Source: Empedobacter stercoris (GTDB taxonomy: Bacteria > Bacteroidota > Bacteroidia > Flavobacteriales > Weeksellaceae). From it: a DNA stretch of 64,000 bases. The stretch is taken from assembly GCF_965137335.1 (NCBI RefSeq), contig NZ_CBCRZD010000002.1; one strand, given 5' to 3'. A model generated the notes under the pieces. The model saw only the letters and a list, made by a program, of their open reading frames with translations. It did no database searches and was not told where the DNA came from. Below, in pieces: positions 49,736 to 57,764 of this stretch (its first letter is position 1; every line of letters starts with the position of its first letter). Both the position numbers and the translations under genes were made by a program.

Positions 49736-50677
49736 TTATTCTATTTTTAATTCCGCTACAATCGGAAAATGGTCTGATTTTATGTCTTCTCCTCGATAAA
49801 AATTTGTCACTTTCATCGATTTCGTAACCCAACATTGATCAATATTGGTACGAAATATTGGAATAAAAGCATTCCAAGAATTTTGTAAACCGAAACCAGA
49901 TCGTGCGTCTTTCAATTTATCCGATTGGACTAATTTGAAATTCGGTGAATAAACCGTACAATTCAAATCTCCTATCAAAATAATGTTTTCAGTAGACAAA
50001 GCATCTATTTCATGTTTCATCAATTCGTATTGTTGATTGCGTTTTTCAAAACGTGCTTGGTTTGGTAAGGGAGGAACAGGATGTGTTGCTAAAATACTTA
50101 CAGGTTTACCGTCTACAGAAATTTCCGCTAAGATAGACGGATGCATCTCATCTATATAGTTTTTTGTAGACACTTTTGTAAGCGGAACTTTAGAATAAAT
50201 AGCTATCCCAAAATTATTATTCCTTACTTCCTCTTTATAGAAAGGATATTCTTGTCGAATAAATTCAACATTTTTTTGCCATGCTGGAGTTAATTCTTGT
50301 AAAATAAGTACATCACTTTTTTCTTTTTCTAAATAATTTTTCAAATAATGAAAGTCTTCATTCTGAGAAAAAATGTTGATTGAGGTAATCTTAAAATTAG
50401 ATTGTTCTCCTTTTGCATTCTCCCCAAAATAGAAATTTCCCATATTCTGATAAACAATAATAGGAATCGCAACAAGCGGAAGCAACCATAAAATATTCTT
50501 TTTTTTCTCTTTTCGAATGGAATAATTAAAAATCAAACACAAAAAAAATGCAATGATTAATGCATATATAGAATATTGTACCAACATATCAAAGACGAAA
50601 TATTGATAAAAGCTCTTACTCGTCAAATAAATTCCTACAAATACAAAGAATAAAATCCTGCTCCATTTTGTTAACAT
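49736..50677 (-). CDS. Membrane-anchored endonuclease/exonuclease/phosphatase family protein
   Basis: A 313-residue protein with two or three N-terminal hydrophobic segments (ILFFVFVGIYLTSKSFY, LVQYSIYALIIAFFLCLIF, ILWLLPLVAIPIIVY, within ~1-80) and an EEP-fold domain from ~95: ITSINIFSQNEDF, DVLILQELTPAW (metal-binding Glu), ILATHPVPP, ILIGDLNCT (Asp/Asn pair) and SDHFPIVAEL with the terminal catalytic histidine. The active site is complete; substrates of this family range from DNA to phospholipids and cannot be chosen. The hydrolase domain may face the periplasm. It is divergent from purK across 62 bp. Confidence 0.83.
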   Translation of the reverse strand: MLTKWSRILFFVFVGIYLTSKSFYQYFVFDMLVQYSIYALIIAFFLCLIFNYSIRKEKKKNILWLLPLVAIPIIVYQNMGNFYFGENAKGEQSNFKITSINIFSQNEDFHYLKNYLEKEKSDVLILQELTPAWQKNVEFIRQEYPFYKEEVRNNNFGIAIYSKVPLTKVSTKNYIDEMHPSILAEISVDGKPVSILATHPVPPLPNQARFEKRNQQYELMKHEIDALSTENIILIGDLNCTVYSPNFKLVQSDKLKDARSGFGLQNSWNAFIPIFRTNIDQCWVTKSMKVTNFYRGEDIKSDHFPIVAELKIE

Positions 50678-50739
50678 CTCGTCAATACTTTTTTAGTTCT
50701 CGTAAAAATAGAAATTATATTATTTATTAACTTCGCAAT

Positions 50740-51870
50740 ATGATAAAAATCGGAATTTTAGGAGGAGGACAATTGGGGTATATGTTTTTGCAAAATGCAT
50801 TGCAATATCCTTGTGAAATTAATATCTTAGATCCAGCTGCAGACGCACCTTGCGCGCCACATGCACACCATTTTGTACAAGGTGATTTCAAAGATTATGA
50901 AACGGTTGTTGCATTTGGAAAAGATTTAGATGCAATCGGGATTGAAATTGAACACGTAAATGTTGAAGCATTACGTTATCTAAAATCAATCGGAAAACGC
51001 ATTGTTCCAGATCCTGAAGCTTTAGCTATTATTCAAGACAAAGGAGTTCAGAAAGAATTTTATGTCAAGAATAATATTCCGACTGCGCCTTATTTTGGTT
51101 TAGACAATTGGGAAGAATTGAAATCGAAACAAGATGTAAACTATCCAATTTTTCAGAAATCTCGAAAAGATGGTTATGATGGAAAAGGTGTTCAGTTCCT
51201 AAGATCTGAAGCTGATTTAGACAAAATGTTGCAATCACCTTCAATTTTCGAAACTCCTGCGAATTTAGATCGCGAAATTGCTGTCGTTACAGTTGCCGAT
51301 CATTTGGGAAATATCGTCACCTATCCAACCGTAGAATTTATCATCAACGAAGAATATAATTTATTAGATTATCTATTAATTCCATCTTCATTAAGTAAAG
51401 AAATTACTGATCGTGCAGAAGCAATCGCTCGAGATGTAGTAAAAGCTTTGCAGTCTCCAGGCGTTTTTGCTGTAGAAATGTTTGTCAACAAAGACCAATC
51501 AATTTGGGTGAACGAAACAGCTTCGCGTGTTCATAATTCTGGTCATTCAACAATAGAAGCGGCTTACTCATCTCAATTTGATCAAATGTTAAGAACCTTA
51601 ATGCAATTGCCTCTTGGTTCGACAAAATTATTCTCAACATCTGCCATGGTTAATTTGATTGGTGCAGAAGGTGAAACGGGACCAGCAGTCATCGAAAATA
51701 TTGAAGAAGTTTTAGCAATTCCTGGAACCTATTTGCATTGGTACCAAAAAACAATCACGAAACCTGGTCGAAAAATGGGACATGTAACATTGGTGAATGA
51801 TGATATAGAACAATTAAAACAAAACATAAAACAAGTCAACTCAACGATAAAAGTCGTTGCAAAAAAATAA
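50740..51870 (+). CDS. purK: 5-(carboxyamino)imidazole ribonucleotide synthase
   Basis: A 376-residue ATP-grasp enzyme that carboxylates AIR to N5-CAIR in purine synthesis. The N-terminus IGILGGGQLGYMFLQNA is the family Rossmann-like start; KSRKDGYDGKGVQFL holds the ATP-grasp lysine/glycine loop and FAVEMFV...VNETASRVHNSGH the Mg- and ATP-binding Glu/Asn residues. purE follows immediately, the usual arrangement. Confidence 0.95.
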   Translation: MIKIGILGGGQLGYMFLQNALQYPCEINILDPAADAPCAPHAHHFVQGDFKDYETVVAFGKDLDAIGIEIEHVNVEALRYLKSIGKRIVPDPEALAIIQDKGVQKEFYVKNNIPTAPYFGLDNWEELKSKQDVNYPIFQKSRKDGYDGKGVQFLRSEADLDKMLQSPSIFETPANLDREIAVVTVADHLGNIVTYPTVEFIINEEYNLLDYLLIPSSLSKEITDRAEAIARDVVKALQSPGVFAVEMFVNKDQSIWVNETASRVHNSGHSTIEAAYSSQFDQMLRTLMQLPLGSTKLFSTSAMVNLIGAEGETGPAVIENIEEVLAIPGTYLHWYQKTITKPGRKMGHVTLVNDDIEQLKQNIKQVNSTIKVVAKK

Positions 51871-51877
51871 CACAACT

Positions 51878-52381
51878 ATGGTAGGAATTATTATGGGAAG
51901 TGATAGCGATTTGCCTATCATGAAACAAGCAGCTGATCTATTAACAGAACTTAATATCCCTTTCGAATTAACAATTGTTTCGGCACATCGCACGCCACAA
52001 CGTATGTTTGATTATGCAAAGACAGCACACGAACGTGGAATAAAAGTCATTATTGCTGGAGCAGGAGGAGCTGCGCATTTACCAGGAATGGTTGCGTCTA
52101 TTACGCCGCTTCCTGTGGTTGGTGTTCCGATTAAATCGTCAAATTCGATTGATGGTTGGGATTCTATTTTATCTATTTTACAAATGCCAAATGGTATCCC
52201 AGTTGCTACAGTTGCTGTAAATGCGGCGAAAAATGCAGGAATTTTGGCTGCGCGTATTTTAGGCGCGACTAATCCTACTTTGCAAGAAAGATTAATCCAA
52301 TACCAAGAAGATTTACAAAAAGCTGTAGAAGCGAAAATAGAGCTTGTAAAAGGCGAATATCCAAATGGGTTTGATAGGTAA
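51878..52381 (+). CDS. purE: N5-carboxyaminoimidazole ribonucleotide mutase
   Basis: A 167-residue class I PurE, which rearranges N5-CAIR to CAIR. MVGIIMGSDSDLPIMKQAADLL carries the G-S-x-S-D phosphate loop, SAHRTPQRM the catalytic histidine, and AGAGGAAHLPGMVAS the next conserved block. I use the ATG at 51878, 7 bp after the purK stop, rather than a TTG overlapping purK. Confidence 0.95.
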   Translation: MVGIIMGSDSDLPIMKQAADLLTELNIPFELTIVSAHRTPQRMFDYAKTAHERGIKVIIAGAGGAAHLPGMVASITPLPVVGVPIKSSNSIDGWDSILSILQMPNGIPVATVAVNAAKNAGILAARILGATNPTLQERLIQYQEDLQKAVEAKIELVKGEYPNGFDR

Positions 52382-52410
52382 ATTCTTCTTAGTTAATTAT
52401 TCAAAAATAA

Positions 52411-53085
52411 ATGGCTTCAAATTGGTATCATATTACGACTGGAAGTTTTGGTTATCCTCAACCAGAAAAAGACTTTGAATACATTAATGTGACTTACGAC
52501 ACTTCTAAAGCTTGCTCAACTTGTAATATTGGACTCGAACAAAAAAGTGAGTTTAGATTAAAGAATGAACCGAAAGTAAAAAACAGTCAATTTTTAGGGC
52601 TTAATTGGGTTTTTGACCAAATTTTTGTAAGACAAGAAGTCAAAGATGTTTTTGAAAAAGAAAATATTACAGGTCTTGAATTTTCACATCCTTTAATTAA
52701 TAAAACAGGACTACCTCTTGCCGAATTTTATCAATTGCGAGTTGAAAATTTACTTTCTGAAGGGCTTATAACTAATAATCTTAAGATTGAAGTTTGTGAA
52801 ATTCCTAAAGATAAAAGTATGCTTAAGTTTTTGACAGCAATTAATAGTCAACTTTCTAAAGGAACTTTCTGTGGAAAAACAAAATACAACTTTCCTCAAG
52901 GTGATAATTGCATAAAAATAAAGAAGGACGCACTTGAAAATAAAACTGATTTTTTACGATTAGATTATTATTTTGGAAGTGGAGGAAGTGCAAATAAACC
53001 AATAATAATTTCTGAAAAAGTTAAGCAAATAATTGACAGAGAAAAATGGAGAAGAATATTTTTAAAACAAATTGAATTAGTATAA
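52411..53085 (+). CDS. Hypothetical protein with a CxxC motif
   Basis: A 224-residue cytosolic protein I cannot assign. It contains KACSTCNIGLEQKSEF (CxxC at about residues 35-38) and a conserved-looking GLNWVFDQIFVRQEV segment; the lay-out is loosely reminiscent of immunity proteins of polymorphic toxin systems (imm11/double-CXXCG types), but this is weak. It has a less compact codon style than its neighbours and sits alone between purE and a terminator, compatible with a mobile cargo gene. Confidence 0.55.
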   Translation: MASNWYHITTGSFGYPQPEKDFEYINVTYDTSKACSTCNIGLEQKSEFRLKNEPKVKNSQFLGLNWVFDQIFVRQEVKDVFEKENITGLEFSHPLINKTGLPLAEFYQLRVENLLSEGLITNNLKIEVCEIPKDKSMLKFLTAINSQLSKGTFCGKTKYNFPQGDNCIKIKKDALENKTDFLRLDYYFGSGGSANKPIIISEKVKQIIDREKWRRIFLKQIELV

Positions 53086-53089
53086 AACT

Positions 53090-53123
53090 AAAAACTCCCA
53101 AACTTTACAGCTTGGGAGTTTTT
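53090..53123. terminator. Bidirectional terminator
   Basis: Perfect 12-bp stem AAAAACTCCCAA / TTGGGAGTTTTT (53090-53101, 53112-53123) between convergent genes. Confidence 0.9.
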
Positions 53124-53143
53124 ATTATATGAAATTTTAAATC

Positions 53144-55303
53144 TTAACGTAAAGCTCTGTCGCGGTTATCAACCACATCAGCAGCTTGAATCAATGACTG
53201 TAACAATGTTTGTTGGAAACGTCCTTGTAATTGACGATTTAAGTTATCCAAGATCATTGAACCTTTTTGATTCTTTTGAATTTGTTGATTTGAAGGAATG
53301 ATATAGAAAACTCCTGCATTACCTGCAATTGCTTTAGAAGATTGATTTGGTTTAACTCCAAACGCAGCTCCAACAACTTTAGGCTCTAAACCAATTCCAG
53401 TTAAATTAGAATTAGAAAAGTTAACTGTTGCATTTCCTTTTTTCGCTCCAAATTTAGATGCAAAAGCATTTAAACCTCCATTCGCAACTTGCTCATCTAC
53501 CAATTTAGCCACTTTCTCTTGCATTAAAATTGGCTCTACATATTGACGAACAACACTTGGATGCGCTAAACCTTTGTCAAATTTTTCAACTAAATGAACA
53601 ACGATGTAATCTCCTGTAGAAGATGTAAACAAGTTTGTTGCTCCTGTTTCAGTTTTCTTGTCAAAAGCCCATTTTAAGATATCCGCATCTTGATCATTTG
53701 GAATGTCTTGTCCAATTGTAGCATAACGCTCAATACCCTCTGTTGTATTATTTAAATAACCTCCTTTTTTAGCAAAGTTCTTGAAATCATTTAGTGATTT
53801 ATTCTCTACATTTTGAACGTAAGTTCTTGCGTTTGTAAATGCTTTTTCTGTTGTCGCTTTAGAAGGCTCGATTGTTTTTACAATGTTTGCAACTTGATAA
53901 GCTGTTTTATTCTTTGCTTCATCAACTTTGATGATATGGAAACCAAACTGAGATTCTACCAAATCAACTGTTCCAACTGGTTTTGTAAAAATAAATCCGT
54001 TGTACGATTGATCTAATTGATTATTCTTTCCAACCCAACCAATACTTCCTTTTTGAATAGCAGATGATTTATCGTCTGATTTTGTTGCAGCAACTTCACC
54101 AAAAGAAGATGGATTAGCTTTTACATCAGCTAAAATTCCTTCTGCTAATTTTTTTGCTTCATCTTTTGTACGTTTCACTCCACTTCCGGCAGCGCTTCCT
54201 GTGTAAGCAACTAAAATGTGGCTTGATTTTACAGAATCTTTTACTTCTTTCGATTTAGAAAGTTTGTACAATTGATACGTATTTCCAACTTTGAAAGGAC
54301 CTCCAATTTGTCCAACCGCAGCAGTTTTCAAGAAGTTTGTCGCTTCTGGTCCTAATTGCGCTTGTTCTAATTCTGCTTTTGTAAAGAAATTCGGGATAAA
54401 TGGTTTCTCAGAATTTTGAGTAACATAAACTGAATCACTTTTTGCAGCACTAAAAGCTTGAATAGTATCTGTGACATTATTCACTTCGTCATGAATAATT
54501 TGAGTACCTAAATATTTTTTGATATTTTCTAAAGCAACTGCTTCATCAGCAGAAGAGGCTCCAGCAGGAAAATATGTATAGCTTAATTTTACTAAACCTT
54601 CTGCTTTAAATAACTTCGGATATTTTGCTTCGTAAGCAGAAATTTCTTCGTCAGTTACTTTTACATTTAATTTTTTAGATAAAGTTGCGTAATCTACAAA
54701 CGCGTACTGTATGTTTGCATTCGACACATTATATCCTTGTTGAATATCTGCTTCTTTGTTTGTAACCGCTGTACCAGCCATTACATATCCAAAATATTTT
54801 TGAGATAAAATTTGTAATTTTATTTGTTCTGCTGTTTGCAACCAACCTCTGTATTGTTGTTGAGCTTCTGGACTTGCAGCAGCATTAGCTTCTAATTGTG
54901 CAATTTGTTGCTGTGCTTCAGCACCAGATGCCATTCCAAAGTTTTGTGCAACATACCCCCAGAATTCGTCATCAGAAACTTTTAAACCTAATTTTTCAGC
55001 ATGTTGTTTCAACACTTTTTGACTAACTAAGCCATTCCAAGTTTGTTGAGCAATTTGATTTGGAGTTGCAGATTGTCCTTGGTTTTCATACATCTTTTGT
55101 GTTTGATCGTATGCATTTTGATACTCTGCAATACCAATAGATTCACCGTTTACTGTACCTACTACAGACGGATCTCCAGTAAATAATTGTCTAATCTTTG
55201 AATTCTCTCCGAATAAATCTCCTGCAACGAAAGCTAACATTGCAACTCCGATTACAACGAAGATCAGCCAAGTTTTTTTACGAATTTCTCCTAAAACTGC
55301 CAT
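53144..55303 (-). CDS. PpiD-like periplasmic peptidyl-prolyl isomerase / SurA N-terminal domain protein
   Basis: A 719-residue inner-membrane-anchored periplasmic chaperone. A transmembrane helix at ~12-30 (TWLIFVVIGVAMLAFVAGDLF) is followed by a SurA-N-like helical region (GTVNGESIGIAEYQNAYDQTQKMY...). A parvulin domain runs from about 350 to 450 (SSHILVAYTG ... GEVAATKSDDKSSAIQKGSIGWVGKNNQLDQSYNGFIF ... QFGFHIIKVDE), and a second partial helical region lies at the C-terminus. It probably assists folding of exported and outer-membrane proteins. It is monocistronic, about 115 bp downstream of lptC. Confidence 0.9.
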   Translation of the reverse strand: MAVLGEIRKKTWLIFVVIGVAMLAFVAGDLFGENSKIRQLFTGDPSVVGTVNGESIGIAEYQNAYDQTQKMYENQGQSATPNQIAQQTWNGLVSQKVLKQHAEKLGLKVSDDEFWGYVAQNFGMASGAEAQQQIAQLEANAAASPEAQQQYRGWLQTAEQIKLQILSQKYFGYVMAGTAVTNKEADIQQGYNVSNANIQYAFVDYATLSKKLNVKVTDEEISAYEAKYPKLFKAEGLVKLSYTYFPAGASSADEAVALENIKKYLGTQIIHDEVNNVTDTIQAFSAAKSDSVYVTQNSEKPFIPNFFTKAELEQAQLGPEATNFLKTAAVGQIGGPFKVGNTYQLYKLSKSKEVKDSVKSSHILVAYTGSAAGSGVKRTKDEAKKLAEGILADVKANPSSFGEVAATKSDDKSSAIQKGSIGWVGKNNQLDQSYNGFIFTKPVGTVDLVESQFGFHIIKVDEAKNKTAYQVANIVKTIEPSKATTEKAFTNARTYVQNVENKSLNDFKNFAKKGGYLNNTTEGIERYATIGQDIPNDQDADILKWAFDKKTETGATNLFTSSTGDYIVVHLVEKFDKGLAHPSVVRQYVEPILMQEKVAKLVDEQVANGGLNAFASKFGAKKGNATVNFSNSNLTGIGLEPKVVGAAFGVKPNQSSKAIAGNAGVFYIIPSNQQIQKNQKGSMILDNLNRQLQGRFQQTLLQSLIQAADVVDNRDRALR

Positions 55304-55374
55304 TGTTTTATTTTAATGTTATTTCTATAATAGGTGGCGAAAATACGACAATACATTGAATAATAAAATAGAAG

Positions 55375-55397
55375 AAGCGACAAGTATTCGCTTTTTT
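55375..55397. terminator. Short hairpin after lptC
   Basis: AAGCGA / TCGCTT (55375-55380, 55388-55393) with a T run on the + side only; a weak candidate for ending the minus-strand lptC unit. Confidence 0.4.
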
Positions 55398-55417
55398 GTT
55401 AATTATTTTAACGTGAT

Positions 55418-56017
55418 TTAGAATTTTTGATTATCATCTACGTACTTAAATCCTTGATTATTGAATAAAGTGTAGGTTTCTAAATCATCTGTAGCTTGCA
55501 AACCGTTTTTCGCTGTTAACGAATCACCTTCGTTGCTAATTAAGTAAACTTCTTTCGATGTATAAACTGTTTTATTTTTTTTATTCCAAAATAATTGTTC
55601 GCTTTTCAACGAATCACCTTTCTCATTTACGATTATTACATTTCCTCTACCTTCATAGATTCCTGTGACATCACTTAATCTTCCCCAATCTGCCTGAAAA
55701 TATCCAGGTTTTGTACTTCCTTTTTGATAAAAGTCAAGGTCTAATCCTTTTCTAAAAACTGTGTAAGGCGAATCAACCGTTTCGTACATTTCGATTAAAG
55801 GAGAACGCAAATTTCCGGAGATTCTTCCCGAATCTTTGTTAATAATATTGGCGTTAATAAGTGTGCGCGAAGGAAATTCGACCTTCTTTTTGTTGATAGG
55901 AGGAAGTTCTTTTTTACAAGAAAAAAGCAAAACGAAAATGCTCATTAAACCAAATATTATACTTGATTTAATCAAAACTTTTTCATCTGCTTTTTTATAC
56001 AATTTTTGTTTGTCCAA
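55418..56017 (-). CDS. lptC: LPS export protein LptC
   Basis: A 199-residue LptC-like protein, the periplasmic link between LptB2FG and LptA in lipopolysaccharide transport. A hydrophobic N-terminal segment (SIIFGLMSIFVLLFSC, ~18-34) ends in a lipobox-like cysteine, so it may be lipid-anchored rather than a helix anchor. The body shows the beta-jellyroll series ANIINKDSGRISGNLRSPLIEMYE ... FYQKGSTKPGYFQADWGRL ... GNVIIVNEKGDSLKSEQLFWNKKNKTVYTSKEVYLI, typical of the family. Starts 2 bp after the upstream outer-membrane protein gene. Confidence 0.85.
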   Translation of the reverse strand: MDKQKLYKKADEKVLIKSSIIFGLMSIFVLLFSCKKELPPINKKKVEFPSRTLINANIINKDSGRISGNLRSPLIEMYETVDSPYTVFRKGLDLDFYQKGSTKPGYFQADWGRLSDVTGIYEGRGNVIIVNEKGDSLKSEQLFWNKKNKTVYTSKEVYLISNEGDSLTAKNGLQATDDLETYTLFNNQGFKYVDDNQKF

Positions 56018-56019
56018 AA

Positions 56020-57303
56020 TTAGTCAATAACTCTTTTTCTAAACCAAATATCGTTGATATCAAATCCAACTTTCACACCGAAATAGTTTTCTTTGATTAA
56101 GTTGTTTGTTGTTTTTCCTTTTTGTCCATATTCCAAAGAAACATTCATCATAGAACCGTCATTTTGTTTTCCGATTGGAAATCCGAACCCTAATGTTGCT
56201 CCGTAAGCGTCTATATCTGTTCCGTAAATAGAATATTGAGCCGATTGATAATACATACCAGCACGGTAAGTTACACGATTAAAATAACTTTTGTAACTAT
56301 TGTAATCTGGAATCCAGTATCCACCAACTGCTAATCGTACATTGTTTTTATAATCAACATTTGAAGTCATTACTGTATTTTCTCCCTCTAATGGTTGAGA
56401 GAAATCTTTCCAACTATTGTATTTAGCTTCAACTGCTAACGACCATGTATTATCTTTTGTATAAGCCGCTCCTAATGTAAAGATTTGAGGAATTTTTGTC
56501 TTACCATCATCAATTCTTTTTAACGAAATTGTGTCCAAAGAAGCTTGAGTAGATCCAATGTAACTATATGTCGTTGTAAGATCTGTAACATCTGTTCTTA
56601 GGTTGGTACCTAATGTATAAGTTGCTCCTACATACAAATTATTTGTTTTACCAATTTTCTTTGTATACATTGATCCTAACGTAAATTGAGCGCCACGATA
56701 ATTAGATTTATCACTATAATCAACAGCTAAACTTGCTCCATCTACAGCTAAGACTTCGTTACGTTTTAACTCTCCGAATAAATAATTAACGCGTAACCCT
56801 AAAGAAAATCCTTTGGCAAGATTTCTCGAGTAAAAAGCATGAATACTATTTAATCCACCCTCTCCTTTCATTTGGACTGATTGTTTAACATCATTTCTTT
56901 CTGATGTATTCATGATATCATATCCAAGGGCTGAATAAGGTTGAAAACCTAATCCAAAACTTCCTTTTTCTCCAACAGGGAATGCTAATGAGATATTAGA
57001 AACGTTAAAACGACCCGCGTTTTCTTTGTCTGTTCCAGATTTGAAATTATAATTTGTTCCACTTCCACTTGCGTTGAAAGTCGTCATACGCAAATTTTGG
57101 TTAGCTGCCGGATTTGAAAAGTTTGCACTTTGACCGAAAGGATTCGTAGGAACTGTTGAAATACCGCCCATACCAGCTTGTTCCGTATTATTATCAAATA
57201 ATTGCTCCCCCACACCGTAAGCCGAATAGGGAGAAACTGATATTGATTGAGCTTTTATTGTTACCACGCTTAATAGTGATAAACTACAAATAATCCACTT
57301 CAT
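56020..57303 (-). CDS. Outer-membrane beta-barrel protein (FadL/OmpP1-like)
   Basis: A 427-residue outer-membrane protein with signal peptide MKWIICSLSLLSVVTIKAQ. After SVSPYSAYGVGEQLFDNNTEQAGMGGISTVPTNPFGQSANFSNPAA, a pattern seen in FadL-like proteins of Flavobacteriia, come about 14 amphipathic strands (e.g. SLGLRVNYLFGELKR, NLYVGATYTLGTNLR, WSLAVEAKYNSWKDF, LRLAVGGYWIP). The ligand is unknown; a hydrophobic compound is the usual guess. It is in one unit with lptC (2-bp spacing), suggesting an envelope-biogenesis context. Confidence 0.8.
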   Translation of the reverse strand: MKWIICSLSLLSVVTIKAQSISVSPYSAYGVGEQLFDNNTEQAGMGGISTVPTNPFGQSANFSNPAANQNLRMTTFNASGSGTNYNFKSGTDKENAGRFNVSNISLAFPVGEKGSFGLGFQPYSALGYDIMNTSERNDVKQSVQMKGEGGLNSIHAFYSRNLAKGFSLGLRVNYLFGELKRNEVLAVDGASLAVDYSDKSNYRGAQFTLGSMYTKKIGKTNNLYVGATYTLGTNLRTDVTDLTTTYSYIGSTQASLDTISLKRIDDGKTKIPQIFTLGAAYTKDNTWSLAVEAKYNSWKDFSQPLEGENTVMTSNVDYKNNVRLAVGGYWIPDYNSYKSYFNRVTYRAGMYYQSAQYSIYGTDIDAYGATLGFGFPIGKQNDGSMMNVSLEYGQKGKTTNNLIKENYFGVKVGFDINDIWFRKRVID

Positions 57304-57505
57304 TATGAATGTATAATAGAATTCTAAGACGCAAATATGATGATTTGTTGCGAATTGTAAAAATTAGATTGCAAAAATGAGCTGTTAAATCTCTATTAAA
57401 ATATTTAACCCCCTTTATTTTCGGTAAAGATAAAAAATATTTTAAATTTATTTCTCGGTAAATGAACAAGATAGCGTTTTTGGCTAAAAAATATTTTAAA
57501 TAATG

Positions 57506-57536
57506 TTTGGTAGAATAGATTTTCGCTCTATATTTG
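57506..57536 (+). promoter_or_regulatory. Bacteroidota-type promoter of tRNA-Phe
   Basis: TTTG at 57506-57509, exactly 19 bp spacer, then TATATTTG at 57529-57536: an exact match to the TTTG-N19-TAnnTTTG consensus, 15 bp before the tRNA. Confidence 0.8.
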
Positions 57537-57551
57537 CATCACAATTAAGGC

Positions 57552-57624
57552 GGTGCCTTAGCTCAGTTGGTAGAGCAAAGGACTGAAAATCCTTGTGTCC
57601 CTGGTTCGATTCCTGGAGGCACCA
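57552..57624 (+). tRNA. tRNA-Phe (anticodon GAA)
   Basis: A 73-nt tRNA. Acceptor GGTGCCT/AGGCACC, discriminator A; D arm GCTCAGTTGGTAGAGC; anticodon arm AGGAC-TGAAAAT-CCT with GAA; T arm CCTGG-TTCGATT-CCTGG. CCA is not encoded. Confidence 0.96.
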
Positions 57625-57630
57625 CTGCTT

Positions 57631-57664
57631 AAAACCTCAATCATTTCGATTGAGGTTTTTTTTA
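57631..57664 (+). terminator. Terminator of tRNA-Phe
   Basis: Perfect 12-bp stem AAAACCTCAATC / GATTGAGGTTTT (57631-57642, 57648-57659) followed by a run of T. Confidence 0.92.
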
Positions 57665-57710
57665 TTTATTACTTTTTGATCTAAAATTTTCTTCAATAAT
57701 TTACAACAAA

Positions 57711-57739
57711 AAAAAACCGACACATTCCTGTGTCGGTTT
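57711..57739 (-). terminator. Terminator of the AcnA-type aconitase gene
   Basis: Perfect 11-bp stem AAACCGACACA / TGTGTCGGTTT (57714-57724, 57729-57739), loop TTCC, with a long T run on the minus strand. Confidence 0.92.
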
Positions 57740-57764
57740 CATTTATTTAAAAAACTTAAATTAA